Under the pieces are notes generated by a model, which saw only the letters and a list, made by a program, of their open reading frames with translations, had not been told where the DNA came from and searched no databases. A DNA stretch of 41,588 nucleotides. Origin: Rhodoferax sp. GTDB taxonomy: Bacteria > Pseudomonadota > Gammaproteobacteria > Burkholderiales > Burkholderiaceae_C. The DNA is taken from assembly GCA_018061265.1 (NCBI GenBank), contig JAGOUM010000018.1, forward strand, positions 1-41,588, written 5' to 3'. Position 1 is the stretch's first letter; each line of letters begins with the position of its first letter. Positions 1 to 8,617 of the stretch are shown here, one piece after another. Both the position numbers and the translations under genes were made by a program.

Positions 1-2
1 CC

Positions 3-104
3 AAGTTACGCCAGGCGGCCACAGCGCACATGACAATGCTGGAGCAAACGCCTGAGCGAGTGATTGGCTACTTTCAGGATCGGTACGTCAAGTATGCAGC
101 TTAA
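3..104 (+). pseudogene. C-terminal end of a transposase-like protein, cut by the window edge
   Basis: An open frame enters from the left edge and runs 33 codons to a TAA at 102-104. The tail ends in PERVIGYF followed by VKYAA. This resembles what I remember of the extreme C-termini of IS630-type transposases (RV..YF....RYAA), but the piece is too short to be sure. No terminal inverted repeat could be recognised after the stop. Whether the rest of the gene is intact lies outside the window. It could also be the tail of an unrelated protein. Confidence 0.4.
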
Positions 105-493
105 AACTTCATCGGGCCGGATCAATAGGCTGGCTCGATTGGCATACCGTCACTCACCCGCGCATCACCGTCCTCCCAAATCGGTGGCCTACGTGCCGTG
201 GATATGCCATAGCCAACGGCCGGTCTGGAGCAGGCAGATCGCAATTGGCTACAGCCGGTATCAGCCTGAAGCTGACGCGCCGTTCGCCTCCTCGACGGTC
301 CCTCAACTGGCCCAAATCGGGTGCCCATGATGTCCGGGAGTCCGACCGCTCCCGTAGCACTCTGGTCACCCCATTGGCCAACATCAGGGACACCAATGAT
401 CTCTTTGCTGTCGCGACTCGCCTTAGAAAACAACGTCCAAACAGCCGATAGCCCAATACCTATAATCTTAATACGCTAGCCTTTTTATAGCAT
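105..493. other. Gene-poor stretch, nothing recognised
   Basis: About 390 bases between the transposase-like tail and the LysR-type gene. The open frames here are short, overlap on both strands and resemble no family I know. A short AT-rich patch with a run of T lies at roughly 464-488, just beyond the 3' end of the LysR-type gene. It could be an IS flank or eroded sequence. Confidence 0.5.
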
Positions 494-1378
494 CTACAGC
501 ACCGATTGCAGCAAGCGCTGCACCAGCGGGTGTTGCACTTTCTTCTCAGTACCAATCGCAAAAAAGTGTTCGGTCACGCCTTCGCAGGGGCCCAAGCACT
601 GTACCGCGTAATGCGCCAACAGATTGTCATGCACCCATTCGGCGGCCGGAAACACACCCATGCCGCTGGCGCCAAAGGTTTTTAGCAGGGCGCCGTCCTC
701 AAATTCGCCCACCACGCGCGGGTGAATGCCCCGTTGTTCAAACCATTGGTCCAGGCGGACGCGCACCGCGGTATGGGCGGTGGGCAACAGCAAGGGGACT
801 TGTTCAAGGCTTTGCGGAAAATCGTACTGCGCCGCCTGCACCATGGCGGGTGTGCCGTACCAGGCAATGGTGGACGATCCCATCGGATGGCTGTAAAGCT
901 TGATGTTGGGGTTGGCCGGTGCCGGTCGGTCTGACAACACCACATCCAGCCGGTGCAGGGCCAGGTCGCCCAGCAGGTCGGTCAACTCACGCTCATGGCA
1001 CAGCAGGCGCAAGGTGGGCTCGCTGATGACCGGCAGCAGCAACCGGTGCACCACCAATTTGGGTAGCGCGTCGCAAATGCCAACCGCCAGGCGCATGGTG
1101 GGCGTGCTGGCGGCGTCGCGCACGCGTGCCGGCAAGCTCTCACCAAGCTGAAAAATCTGGTCGGCCTGCTGCATGGCGGCTTGCCCCGCGTCGGTCAGCA
1201 CCAGCCCGCGCCCCGCCGGTTTGAGCAACGCGTAGCCCAGCGAGCGCTCCAGCTCGCGCACTTGCGCGCTGACGGTTTGCACTGCCATGTCCAGTTTGTC
1301 GGCCGCCTTGGAGATGCCGCCCTCCTTGGCGACAACCCAAAAGTAATACAGATGCTTGTAGTTAAAGGGAGTACTCAT
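494..1378 (-). CDS. nhaR: LysR-family transcriptional regulator, NhaR-like
   Basis: A 294-residue DNA-binding regulator. The N-terminus carries the NhaR-type opening (NYKHLYYFWVVAKEGG) and a winged helix-turn-helix over residues 6-65 (AADKLDMAVQTVSAQVRELE). A LysR effector-binding domain follows from about residue 90. In known NhaR proteins this regulator activates a sodium/proton antiporter gene, but no antiporter lies in this window, so the target is unknown. It is divergent from the HPF/RaiA-like gene across a 268-base region containing a direct repeat. No strong ribosome-binding site is seen before the ATG; the start is chosen because NYKHLYYFW normally sits within the first ten residues. 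Family assignment is firm; the exact regulon is not. Confidence 0.85.
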   Translation of the reverse strand: MSTPFNYKHLYYFWVVAKEGGISKAADKLDMAVQTVSAQVRELERSLGYALLKPAGRGLVLTDAGQAAMQQADQIFQLGESLPARVRDAASTPTMRLAVGICDALPKLVVHRLLLPVISEPTLRLLCHERELTDLLGDLALHRLDVVLSDRPAPANPNIKLYSHPMGSSTIAWYGTPAMVQAAQYDFPQSLEQVPLLLPTAHTAVRVRLDQWFEQRGIHPRVVGEFEDGALLKTFGASGMGVFPAAEWVHDNLLAHYAVQCLGPCEGVTEHFFAIGTEKKVQHPLVQRLLQSVL

Positions 1379-1387
1379 GGTCAGTAT

Positions 1388-1600
1388 TTTTAAGATTGAC
1401 GATGTGAAATTATCTGTTTTTTAAGTTCGTTTTGAGACCCTGTTTTAAGGGCCGGCGCTTTGAAACCTTTGATTCTGATGGAGCGCTTGCCGCATCAACG
1501 GCCCGTCCGCTTTCGCGCTTGAGTCCGAACGGGATGGCACACGAAAAGATCAGCTTTAATAGGATTGTTATTAAGAAATTTTCTGCTTTTTAAGAAGTTC
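1388..1600. repeat. Imperfect direct repeat in the divergent nhaR / HPF intergenic region
   Basis: Two copies of an AT-rich box, AAATTWTCTGYTTTTTAAG, occur at about 1407-1424 and 1576-1593. Weaker similarity extends upstream in each (TTTAA..GATTG). One copy lies about 30 bases before the LysR-type start and the other about 55 bases before the HPF-like start, both in the same orientation. They may be regulator sites for the divergent pair or the result of a small promoter duplication; neither is proven. Confidence 0.45.
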
Positions 1601-1646
1601 ATTGCGTCTTATCGTTAAGGCTTCTCTCACCAAACGGAGTAAATCA

Positions 1647-1988
1647 ATGCAGATCATTTTTGAATCCCGCGACGCCGATGGCCACCAGCTGCGCGACTTG
1701 TCAGTGGAGCGCGTGCGCTTTGCGCTGCGCCGCCTGAGTACCTGGGTACCCCACGCCCGAGTGCAGTTCTCGGATGTCAACGGACCACGCGGCGGGGTCG
1801 ACAAGCGCTGCCAGGTCGAACTCAAGACTGACACCGCTGGCACCGTGGTGATCACTTCCCTGGCGCATGACTGGCGTATCGCTCTAGACCGCTCGCTGAC
1901 ACGCGCCACCCGGGTGCTGACGCGCAGTTTGCAACGCAGTCAGAAACCCGTGCGCGGTCGAGCCGCCCGACTGGCCTTCGACAGTTAA
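1647..1988 (+). CDS. HPF/RaiA-family ribosome-associated protein
   Basis: A 113-residue protein resembling the ribosome hibernation factor/RaiA (S30AE) fold. A beta strand MQIIFESRD opens it, followed by a helix (SVERVRFALRRL), the typical VQFSDVNGP then DKRCQVEL pairing, and a C-terminal basic helix (LDRSLTRATRVLTRSLQR). Proteins of this family bind the 30S subunit and stall translation in stress or stationary phase. The start at 1647 is chosen because GGAGT lies 6 bases upstream; a longer in-frame start at 1602 would add a non-conserved extension. It heads a close row of BI-1-like, zinc-finger and TerB-like genes on the same strand, 36 bases before the next start, which suggests one stress-related transcript. 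Confidence 0.75.
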   Translation: MQIIFESRDADGHQLRDLSVERVRFALRRLSTWVPHARVQFSDVNGPRGGVDKRCQVELKTDTAGTVVITSLAHDWRIALDRSLTRATRVLTRSLQRSQKPVRGRAARLAFDS

Positions 1989-2024
1989 ACCCCATCAATT
2001 GAAACCATCCAAGGAAAATCGATC

Positions 2025-2732
2025 ATGAGCACCAGCTTTTCAAACTTGTCCTCCGAGCCGCGCCACCCAATGCCGATGGGTGACGCGCACACCACAGCAG
2101 GACACCCCGAACAGGTGCGCCGTGTCTTGCGCAACACCTATGCTTTGTTGGCCATGACCCTGGTGTTTAGCGCAGGGGTGGCGGTGGCCACGCTCACGCT
2201 TCAGCTGCCGGCACCGGGCCTGGTGCTGACGCTGGCGGGCTACTTCGGCCTGTTGTTTGCTGTGTTCAAACTGCAAAACAGCGCCTGGGCTTTGCCTGCC
2301 GTCTTTGCCTTGACGGGCTTTATGGGCTACACGCTGGGGCCGCTGCTGACGCATTCACTGGCCCTGCCCGGCGGCACCCAAACCGTCGCGCTGGCACTGG
2401 CGGCCACGGGTGCCACCTTTTTGGCGCTCTCCAGTTATGTGCTGCTGACCCGGCGTGACTTCAGTTTTATGGGTGGCTTTTTGTTTGTCGGCATGGTGAT
2501 CGCTTTGCTTTGTGGCATTGCCGCCATGGTGTTTGAAATGCCGGCACTAGGGCTGGCGGTGTCGGCGATGGTGGCCTTGCTGTCGGCGGGTTTGATCCTG
2601 TTTGAGACCAGCCGCATCGTGGGCGGTGGTGAGACCAATTATGTGATGGCCACCGTGAGCCTGTATGTGTCGGTGTTTAACCTGTTTACCAGTCTGCTGA
2701 GCCTGTTTGGGGTGGGTGGTTCGAGTGACTGA
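2025..2732 (+). CDS. Bax inhibitor-1/YccA family membrane protein
   Basis: A 235-residue inner-membrane protein of the Bax inhibitor-1 (UPF0005/YccA/YbhL) family. After a hydrophilic N-terminus containing EQVRRVLRNTYALLAMTL, the family signature of the first helix, about seven hydrophobic segments follow. The C-terminal part has the conserved pattern FETSRIVGGGETNYVMATVSLYVS in pieces, typical of this family. Family members are tied to membrane stress, calcium or proton leak, and protease FtsH interaction in E. coli. An AAGGAA site lies about 10 bases before the ATG. The next gene begins 25 bases after the stop, so they are probably cotranscribed. Confidence 0.9.
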   Translation: MSTSFSNLSSEPRHPMPMGDAHTTAGHPEQVRRVLRNTYALLAMTLVFSAGVAVATLTLQLPAPGLVLTLAGYFGLLFAVFKLQNSAWALPAVFALTGFMGYTLGPLLTHSLALPGGTQTVALALAATGATFLALSSYVLLTRRDFSFMGGFLFVGMVIALLCGIAAMVFEMPALGLAVSAMVALLSAGLILFETSRIVGGGETNYVMATVSLYVSVFNLFTSLLSLFGVGGSSD

Positions 2733-2757
2733 ACCGAGAAGACGCCAGGAGAACCCT

Positions 2758-3036
2758 ATGAAATGCCCTACCTGCCCCGATACCACACTGGTCTTGTCTG
2801 ACCGCCAGGGGGTTGAAATTGACTACTGCCCCGCGTGCCGCGGCATCTGGCTGGACCGAGGCGAGCTCGACAAACTGCTTGACCGGGCCGCGGTGGTCGA
2901 GGCACCCGCGTCGACAGCGCACACATCAGTGTCGCGCGGTCGGCCCCAACCGGACTTTGAGGATTCCGACTACCGCGAGCGGCAACGCTACCCACGCAGC
3001 CCCAAGAAATCGTGGCTTAGCGAGATTTTTGATTGA
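2758..3036 (+). CDS. Zinc-finger (zf-TFIIB type) small protein
   Basis: A 92-residue protein with two CxxC knuckles: CPTCP at residues 3-7 and CPAC about 20 residues later, followed by RGIWLDRGELDKLLD. This is the compact TFIIB-like zinc-ribbon domain of unknown function in bacteria. The C-terminus is charged (DYRERQRY) and ends SWLSEIFD, a common tail in this family. The start is fixed by AGGAGAA 5-11 bases upstream; an upstream in-frame start at 2707 would overlap the preceding gene and lacks conservation. Genes of this family often lie beside membrane or stress genes. Its molecular role is unknown. Confidence 0.8.
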   Translation: MKCPTCPDTTLVLSDRQGVEIDYCPACRGIWLDRGELDKLLDRAAVVEAPASTAHTSVSRGRPQPDFEDSDYRERQRYPRSPKKSWLSEIFD

Positions 3037-3188
3037 CCCAAGGAAAGAACACATCGATGCAAATACGTAAAGTTTCCCCTACTAATCTACGACGCACTAC
3101 GGGTCTTTCGACCAAGATCCAACGGATGTCTATACGCAATAGCAGACGATTCATTGCTCACTCACCGACCAGAAGACACGAAACCCAC

Positions 3189-3614
3189 ATGCGCAAATAT
3201 GCCCAGAACAGTCCGCAGGCCGCGGCACGTATTGTTGCCCTGACCCTTGTTGCTGATGGCGATGTGGGTCAGGCCGAGCTGGACCTGCTCGACGCCCTGG
3301 CAGCGCATCAGCAGTTGGGCCTTGAACGCGACGCCTTGCACGCCGTGATCGACACTTTCTGTGAGGATCTGCTGTCTAGCAAACAGCTCAATTGGGCTGA
3401 TGCCTGCCCGGTGGACGAGTACACACTGGCCGATTTGATGGGCCAGGTGGACGACCCTGCACTGCGTCGCAAGGTGCTGGCGCTGTGTGTCAAACTGGCC
3501 GAGGTTGACCAGCATGTGGCAGAGGGCGAGTCCATCGTCCTGAGCGCAGCGGTGGCGCATTGGGGCTTGCACTGCCAGATGCTCGGGTCACCGCCACGCA
3601 CGGCAGACGACTAG
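3189..3614 (+). CDS. TerB-like family protein
   Basis: A 141-residue acidic, all-helical protein. The core runs from NSPQAAARIVALTLVADGDV through LDLLDAL to a second repeat KVLALCVKLAEVDQHVAEGE, the two-part helical arrangement of TerB/DjlA-N-like domains with acidic residues that could bind a metal. TerB proteins are linked to tellurite and envelope stress; the exact role here is not known. The start at 3189 is chosen because the conserved core begins right after it. An in-frame ATG at 3057 has a better ribosome-binding site (AAGGAAAG), so a 44-residue longer form is possible. The 5' part of that extension is rich in R, T and S and looks non-conserved. Confidence 0.7.
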   Translation: MRKYAQNSPQAAARIVALTLVADGDVGQAELDLLDALAAHQQLGLERDALHAVIDTFCEDLLSSKQLNWADACPVDEYTLADLMGQVDDPALRRKVLALCVKLAEVDQHVAEGESIVLSAAVAHWGLHCQMLGSPPRTADD

Positions 3615-3694
3615 ACACACGACGTCAAGACCAGTGGGCGGCTTTGCTTCGACCCCTTTTTGGCGAAAGCAGGGCATTTTTGTATCATGGTCCC

Positions 3695-4462
3695 ATGACA
3701 GATTTGCAACGCTATTTGTGGCTTGGCTTGCTTGGGCCACTGCTCTGGCTGCAGGGTCGCCGTGTCAGGCGCACCACACCACGTCTGCCCGAACCACCGG
3801 GTGAACGTGCGGGTCAGGCTGGCAGCGGACCAAAGCTACGGGTATTGATAGTGGGGGATTCAGCGGCCGCAGGGGTTGGTGCTGCGACGCAGCAAGACGC
3901 ACTGAGTGGCCAGCTGCTGCGCCGCCTGTCGCCCCACTTCAGCGTTGAGTGGCGATTGCTCGCTGTCACCGGACTGGACTCACCGGGCTTGCTACGCCTT
4001 CTGCAAGCCACTTCGGCCTCGCCCGTCGATGTGATGATTCTGTCGATCGGGGTCAACGATGTCACCGCGCTGACCACACCCAAGCGCTGGGTGCGTTGGC
4101 AGACCCAACTGGCGCAGCTGATTGAGGAGCGTTTTTCGCCAAAGTTGCTGATGCACAGCGCTGTGCCACCCATGCATGCCTTCAAGGCGTTGCCACAGCC
4201 TTTGCGCTGGTTTTTTGGCTGCTGGGCACATGAGTTCAACCGGCAACTCGGGATGGCGCTGGCAGGCGAGAAGCGCCACATTTTGCATACCCCGTTTTCG
4301 TCGGCCGTTGAGGATGGGCTGGCCGCCGATGGGTTTCATCCGGGGCCGAGAGCTTACGAAGCCTGGGCGCAAAGCCTGAGCCATCACATTCTGGCCACCT
4401 GGCAGGATGCCGACGCGAATGCCGATCAGCCAGACCCTGCGATATTGGCTGCCCCGCGTTGA
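3695..4462 (+). CDS. SGNH/GDSL-family hydrolase
   Basis: A 255-residue esterase/lipase-type hydrolase. After a hydrophobic N-terminal segment (YLWLGLLGPLLWLQG, residues 6-20), which may be a signal anchor, the SGNH blocks appear in order: GDSAAAGVG with the nucleophile serine, SIGVNDVT with the conserved Asn, and DGFHPG with the catalytic Asp and His. The length matches small bacterial SGNH hydrolases. The start at 3695 places the hydrophobic segment at the N-terminus; longer forms overlap the TerB-like gene. Substrate is unknown, perhaps an acyl or acetyl ester at the envelope. Confidence 0.82.
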   Translation: MTDLQRYLWLGLLGPLLWLQGRRVRRTTPRLPEPPGERAGQAGSGPKLRVLIVGDSAAAGVGAATQQDALSGQLLRRLSPHFSVEWRLLAVTGLDSPGLLRLLQATSASPVDVMILSIGVNDVTALTTPKRWVRWQTQLAQLIEERFSPKLLMHSAVPPMHAFKALPQPLRWFFGCWAHEFNRQLGMALAGEKRHILHTPFSSAVEDGLAADGFHPGPRAYEAWAQSLSHHILATWQDADANADQPDPAILAAPR

Positions 4463-4517
4463 CTGATAGTATCCGCAGCTCAGATGTGACCAGATCAAAT
4501 AACCCGGGAATCTCGCT

Positions 4518-5339
4518 ATGAAAAAGGGCACAAAGGCATCTCCAAAACTGGTAACCGCCAATGTCAGGCTGGACGCAGATGGTTTTGCAATGTCGTTTCA
4601 GGTCACCGTACCGTCTGGCCCGACCTCAGTCGATGAACTGTTGCCGTTCGCACAAGCGCTTTCCGACGCCATCGTTCATCAAACCATCCGCCTGGTGCAG
4701 GACGCAGGCGAAAACGTGTCCTGCACCAGCGGCTGCGGTGCGTGTTGCCGGGGCTTTGTTGCCATCACTCAGGCAGAGGCGCGACAGCTACGCAAGCACA
4801 TCGCCGAACTTCCGCAAGGCAGACTCTCCATCCTTGAATCGCGATTCAAACAGGCTCACCAGAGGCTTGAAGATGCCGGGTTGTTAAAGGCCATTCAGGC
4901 CGCAGAATCCTGGACTGCGGCAGACTACCAGGCCATGATTTCCGCCTATTTTCCGCTGGGTATCGCTTGCCCTTTCCTGGAGAACGAGTCCTGCTCGATC
5001 TACCCGGTCCGGCCGATCACCTGCCGTGAATTCCTGGTGACGTCGCCTGCGCACCATTGCGCCGAGCAGGATTCAGCACAGGTTCGCCGTGTGACGCTGC
5101 CCTTGCAGGTCTTCCATGCGGTGGCGCGTTGGCAGCAAACCGAGGTTGAAGAAAATCGCCTTGAGCCGTGGGTACCGTTGATCGTCGCACCCTATTGGGC
5201 ACATGCACATCCCGACGCGGCGCCAAAGCAAACCGGACCAGAACTGCTCGGCAGCCTGCTCAATCGGATGAAAGGCAGCACCAGCAAACCTGAACCGGAC
5301 GGGGAAAAAGAATCCGCTGGCGCGCGCGGTGCGTCATAG
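4518..5339 (+). CDS. YkgJ-type cysteine-cluster protein
   Basis: A 273-residue protein of the UPF0153/YkgJ putative zinc- or iron-chelating family. The cysteine set is CTSGCGACC near residues 70-78, CPFLENESCSIYPVRPITCRE near residues 153-173, and a later HHC. The order CxxxCxxCC...C...C.IY..RP..CR is the family signature. Flanks include a C-terminal charged tail after residue 240 (EPDGEKESAGARGAS). The function of the family is unknown. It follows the SGNH hydrolase by 55 bases on the same strand and faces the hybrid kinase tail to tail. Confidence 0.8.
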   Translation: MKKGTKASPKLVTANVRLDADGFAMSFQVTVPSGPTSVDELLPFAQALSDAIVHQTIRLVQDAGENVSCTSGCGACCRGFVAITQAEARQLRKHIAELPQGRLSILESRFKQAHQRLEDAGLLKAIQAAESWTAADYQAMISAYFPLGIACPFLENESCSIYPVRPITCREFLVTSPAHHCAEQDSAQVRRVTLPLQVFHAVARWQQTEVEENRLEPWVPLIVAPYWAHAHPDAAPKQTGPELLGSLLNRMKGSTSKPEPDGEKESAGARGAS

Positions 5340-5405
5340 GGCGGCGCTAATTTTTTGATGCAACCTCTGCCCTCCTGAAAGCCAGTCTGGCCAGCAGACA
5401 TCAGC

Positions 5406-8054
5406 TTAAGCCTGAACCAGCCACCTCGACAGAATCACCGGCAAGGCATGGATGTCAATCGGTTTGGTCAAAAAGTCGTCCATACCGGCACCAAGGCAAC
5501 GCTGGCGATCTTCCTCGAACGCGCCTGCGGTCAGCGCCACGATGGGCAGGCGCTGGCGTTGACCCGCCGCCTCCCAGGCCCGAATACGCTCAGTGGCCTC
5601 AATGCCACCCATCACCGGCATCTGCATGTCCATCAAGATCAAATCCGGCTGCAGTGTGCCAGCCATCAGCAGGTCCAGGCACTGCTGACCGTCGCCCGCC
5701 ACACTGACACTTAGCCCCAGCTGGCCCAGCATGGCTTCGATCACCATGCAGTTCACCGGGTTGTCTTCTACCACCAGCACCAGACCGTGCCACTGGTTTG
5801 GCAGATCGCCATGTGGATCGAGGGCGGCATGGCGTGCAAGCTTGCGGCTGTCTTCACTTGCGGCCACTGGTTCGACCTGGACAGTAAACCAGAACCGCGA
5901 GCCCTGCCCGGGCGAACTGTCAACGCCCACTGCACCACCCATCAGCTCGGCCAACCCGCGCACAATCGACAGGCCCAAGCCGGTGCCACCAAATTTTCGG
6001 GTCACTGTTGCGTCGGCTTGCGAAAAAGGCTGAAACAAAAGCCGCTGCTGCTCCAGAGAAAGCCCATCCCCGGTATCGGTCACACTGAACTCGAGCACAG
6101 CCTGGGTGACATCGGCGCTGAGCTGGCGCGCCTGAACCACAATTTGCCCGCGTGGGGTGAACTTGATGGCATTGCCAACCAGATTGGCCAGCATTTGCCG
6201 CAGCCGGTGCGAATCTGCACGGTAGCGCTGCTCCGGCTCCCCGGTCCACTGTGCATTGAGCGCCAGCGACTTGCGCGCCGCAGTTTCGGCAAACAGCATC
6301 TGCACCTCGTGCATCAGCTGAGTCGGGTCAAACACCACCGGGTCCAGCGCCAGTTTGCCCGCTTCCACCTTGGAAAAATCCAGAATATCGTTGAGCAAGG
6401 TTAAAAGCGTCTCGCCTGAACCAAGAATGACTCGGGCATAGTCCAGCCGCTGGGCATCGCTGATGCCCGGGGTCATCAGCAGCTGAGCCATACCCAGAAT
6501 GCCGTTCATTGGCGTGCGGATTTCATGGCTCATGTTCGCCAGAAAAGCACTTTTGGCATGGTTTGCTGCCTCGGCGGCCTGACGTGCCAACTCGGTCTCG
6601 GCACGCGCCTGCTCCTGCAGGGCTTGTGTATGTTTGCGTGCATGAATGTCGTTGAATGCCACCACGGTGCCCGTCATCTGAGCACCCACGATCACCGGGC
6701 TAACCACCTGTTCAACCGAAAAACCACTGCCATCCCGGCGGGTAAACCATTCCTCCGTGCGCCGCGTGATACCGTCCCTGGTGGTTTGATGGATCGGGCA
6801 GTCAGTTGCCGGATAGGCGCTCCGGTCTTCATGTTGATGATGGAACAAGTGATGCTGGTGCTGGCCGATCACTTCGCTCTCTTTAAAGCCCAGCATGGAC
6901 AGTGCAGCCCGGTTGATAAAGGTGCAGTAGCCCTGCAGGTCAGTGCCGTACACGCCCTCACCCAGGGTATCAAGCAACATTTGTGTATATGCCCTGGCGG
7001 CGTTGGCCCGGCGAATCAGCAACAGCAGCAGGACACCCATCGCCAGAATCACCAGCACGGCCAGTGTCGCCAGGCTGAGCACCAATGACCATTTTTGCCA
7101 GATGTCTTGCCATGTGATGTCCAGATTTTTATCGAACGGCGGCAAACGCAGGCTGCGAGCCAATTCTTCAACAACCAGGTAATCCGCCGCGACGGTGTAG
7201 CCGTGAATGCCCGCCGCACGGGCTGCCGGATGATCGGGCTCCAATGCGAACAGGGCGGCCGCAAAATGCCGCACGGCTTGCTCGGGCGCATGGGTGGCAG
7301 CAAAAATTGGCCATTCCGGGTAGAGCCGTGTCGAGACCGCTTGCGAAAATCCGGCGTGAATCATGGGGTTGATGACCTTGATTTGACCCGGTTTCACGGC
7401 ACCGCTGGCCAGCATGGCTTCGAGAATGCCATTGCGCACAAAACCCACATCGGCACGGCCGTCCAGTACAGATTGCATGGTGGCCTGATGGGTTTCGGTT
7501 TCGATCACACTCTTGGCGTCAGCCGGCAAACGCACGCCGACCCGGTGCAACTCAAAGGCCTGGGCGCGATAGCCTCCCATATGTTGCTGACTTGGCGTCG
7601 CAATACGCTGACCGCGCACGTCTTCCAGACGGTTGATGTCCGTGCGCTGAGCAGCCGCCACAATCACACCACCGAGTTGGTGCAAGGCATGCCCAGACTC
7701 CACCGGAACCAACGTGGCAATCACACCACTCAACGCGAACCGCTTGCGGGTCACCAGAAAATGGGTCGGGTTGGTGGTGACAATGTCCAGTTCGCCCTTT
7801 GCCAGGCCCTGATTGATGTCAGCCTGCGACATCACCTTGAGTTCAACCCTTTCGTCACGCAGGGTCTGGTTCAAATAGTCCACCAGCGGCGCGTATTTGG
7901 TGCGGGTCTGTTCAACACCCAGGTAAGCAAAAACCCCAAAGACAAGTGTGTCGCGCTGTTTTTGCGCGCCGGCCACATTGCAGGTGGCGCTGATCAACAG
8001 CAATAGAACCAATCGAATCAAACCGGGCAGCGAAGCTTGCAAAAGGGGCAGCAT
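5406..8054 (-). CDS. Hybrid sensor histidine kinase with periplasmic PhnD-type sensor domain
   Basis: An 882-residue membrane kinase. Order of parts: signal/hydrophobic segment (about 10-28); a periplasmic domain (about 33-300) similar to phosphonate-type ABC substrate-binding proteins, with [15 protein letters not shown] and DVGFVRNG; a transmembrane helix (about 322-346); a PAS domain (about 352-480); HisKA with His510 in [11 protein letters not shown]; a HATPase with [16 protein letters not shown] and GGTGLGLSI; and a C-terminal receiver with VVEDNPVN, Asp809 in LMDMQMP and the lysine of LTKPID. The layout is like TtrS-type oxyanion sensors plus a terminal receiver. No DNA-binding output or phosphotransfer partner is adjacent, so its target is unknown. 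The ligand is inferred to be a small anion or organic molecule. Confidence 0.9.
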   Translation of the reverse strand: MLPLLQASLPGLIRLVLLLLISATCNVAGAQKQRDTLVFGVFAYLGVEQTRTKYAPLVDYLNQTLRDERVELKVMSQADINQGLAKGELDIVTTNPTHFLVTRKRFALSGVIATLVPVESGHALHQLGGVIVAAAQRTDINRLEDVRGQRIATPSQQHMGGYRAQAFELHRVGVRLPADAKSVIETETHQATMQSVLDGRADVGFVRNGILEAMLASGAVKPGQIKVINPMIHAGFSQAVSTRLYPEWPIFAATHAPEQAVRHFAAALFALEPDHPAARAAGIHGYTVAADYLVVEELARSLRLPPFDKNLDITWQDIWQKWSLVLSLATLAVLVILAMGVLLLLLIRRANAARAYTQMLLDTLGEGVYGTDLQGYCTFINRAALSMLGFKESEVIGQHQHHLFHHQHEDRSAYPATDCPIHQTTRDGITRRTEEWFTRRDGSGFSVEQVVSPVIVGAQMTGTVVAFNDIHARKHTQALQEQARAETELARQAAEAANHAKSAFLANMSHEIRTPMNGILGMAQLLMTPGISDAQRLDYARVILGSGETLLTLLNDILDFSKVEAGKLALDPVVFDPTQLMHEVQMLFAETAARKSLALNAQWTGEPEQRYRADSHRLRQMLANLVGNAIKFTPRGQIVVQARQLSADVTQAVLEFSVTDTGDGLSLEQQRLLFQPFSQADATVTRKFGGTGLGLSIVRGLAELMGGAVGVDSSPGQGSRFWFTVQVEPVAASEDSRKLARHAALDPHGDLPNQWHGLVLVVEDNPVNCMVIEAMLGQLGLSVSVAGDGQQCLDLLMAGTLQPDLILMDMQMPVMGGIEATERIRAWEAAGQRQRLPIVALTAGAFEEDRQRCLGAGMDDFLTKPIDIHALPVILSRWLVQA

Positions 8055-8227
8055 GGTATTGAATTGACTATGCAGTCAAACCACGTTTGCAGGTCACGTG
8101 AGACTGCAGCGCCAATCATAAAGGGTTTGGCCCCTGATGATTCAGCTGCGAACCCCCCAAACATACTTGTTCAGCCAAATTCGCCGCTGACTTGACTCGA
8201 ATGATCCGGTTTGATCTCGACCTGCAG

Positions 8228-8617
8228 TCATTGATGGTGGTGCAGATGATGCCCCGCGCCGTGATCACATTCATGCGCTGGCTCGGCAGAAAGTGCCAAG
8301 TCGCCCTTGAGCCAGGCTGCAACCGCCTGATCAGGATCGGTGGCTGTGGTGACCAGAACTTCGGTACCACGTTGAGTCAAACGCAGCTGCAAACCACGCC
8401 CGGCACCATTTGTAATGAGCAACGCAACACCATCCAGTGGATGTGGCGCAATATGATCACTGTGGGCAAGTTCATGAAAGCTCTGGTCTTTTTCCAGCTC
8501 GACCATGACCTTGCTGACCACAGACTGGCTTTGCACTTCATAGACCCAGAATTTGCGGCACATGCCGGCGTGTTCGGTGATTGTTTTGCGGTTCTGGCTG
8601 GTGATGGCAATCTTCAT
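8228..8617 (-). CDS. NifX/NifB-type (dinitrogenase iron-molybdenum cofactor family) small protein
   Basis: A 129-residue protein of the FeMo-cofactor-binding NifX/NafY/NifB-C fold. It begins MKIAITSQNRKTITEHAG, contains PHPLDGVALLITNGAG, and has the typical C-terminal TDPDQAVAAWLKG. The end is very rich in histidine (HECDHGAGHHLHHH), suggesting metal binding. The start at 8617 is chosen because MKIAITSQN is the conserved opening; longer frames upstream are not conserved. No nitrogenase gene lies in the window, so a cofactor or metal-carrier role outside nitrogen fixation is possible. It lies 173 bases upstream of the hybrid kinase on the same strand. Confidence 0.8.
   Translation of the reverse strand: MKIAITSQNRKTITEHAGMCRKFWVYEVQSQSVVSKVMVELEKDQSFHELAHSDHIAPHPLDGVALLITNGAGRGLQLRLTQRGTEVLVTTATDPDQAVAAWLKGDLALSAEPAHECDHGAGHHLHHHQ

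Noticed and set aside
4518-5339. Ferredoxin or radical-SAM reading of the cysteine-rich protein
   Set aside because: The cysteine spacing fits the YkgJ family, with RP..CRE after the second cluster, and not a CxxxCxxC radical-SAM barrel or a ferredoxin.
7095-8006. A 303-codon plus-strand frame opposite the hybrid kinase
   Set aside because: A long antisense shadow caused by high GC; no motif, and the kinase on the other strand is unmistakable.
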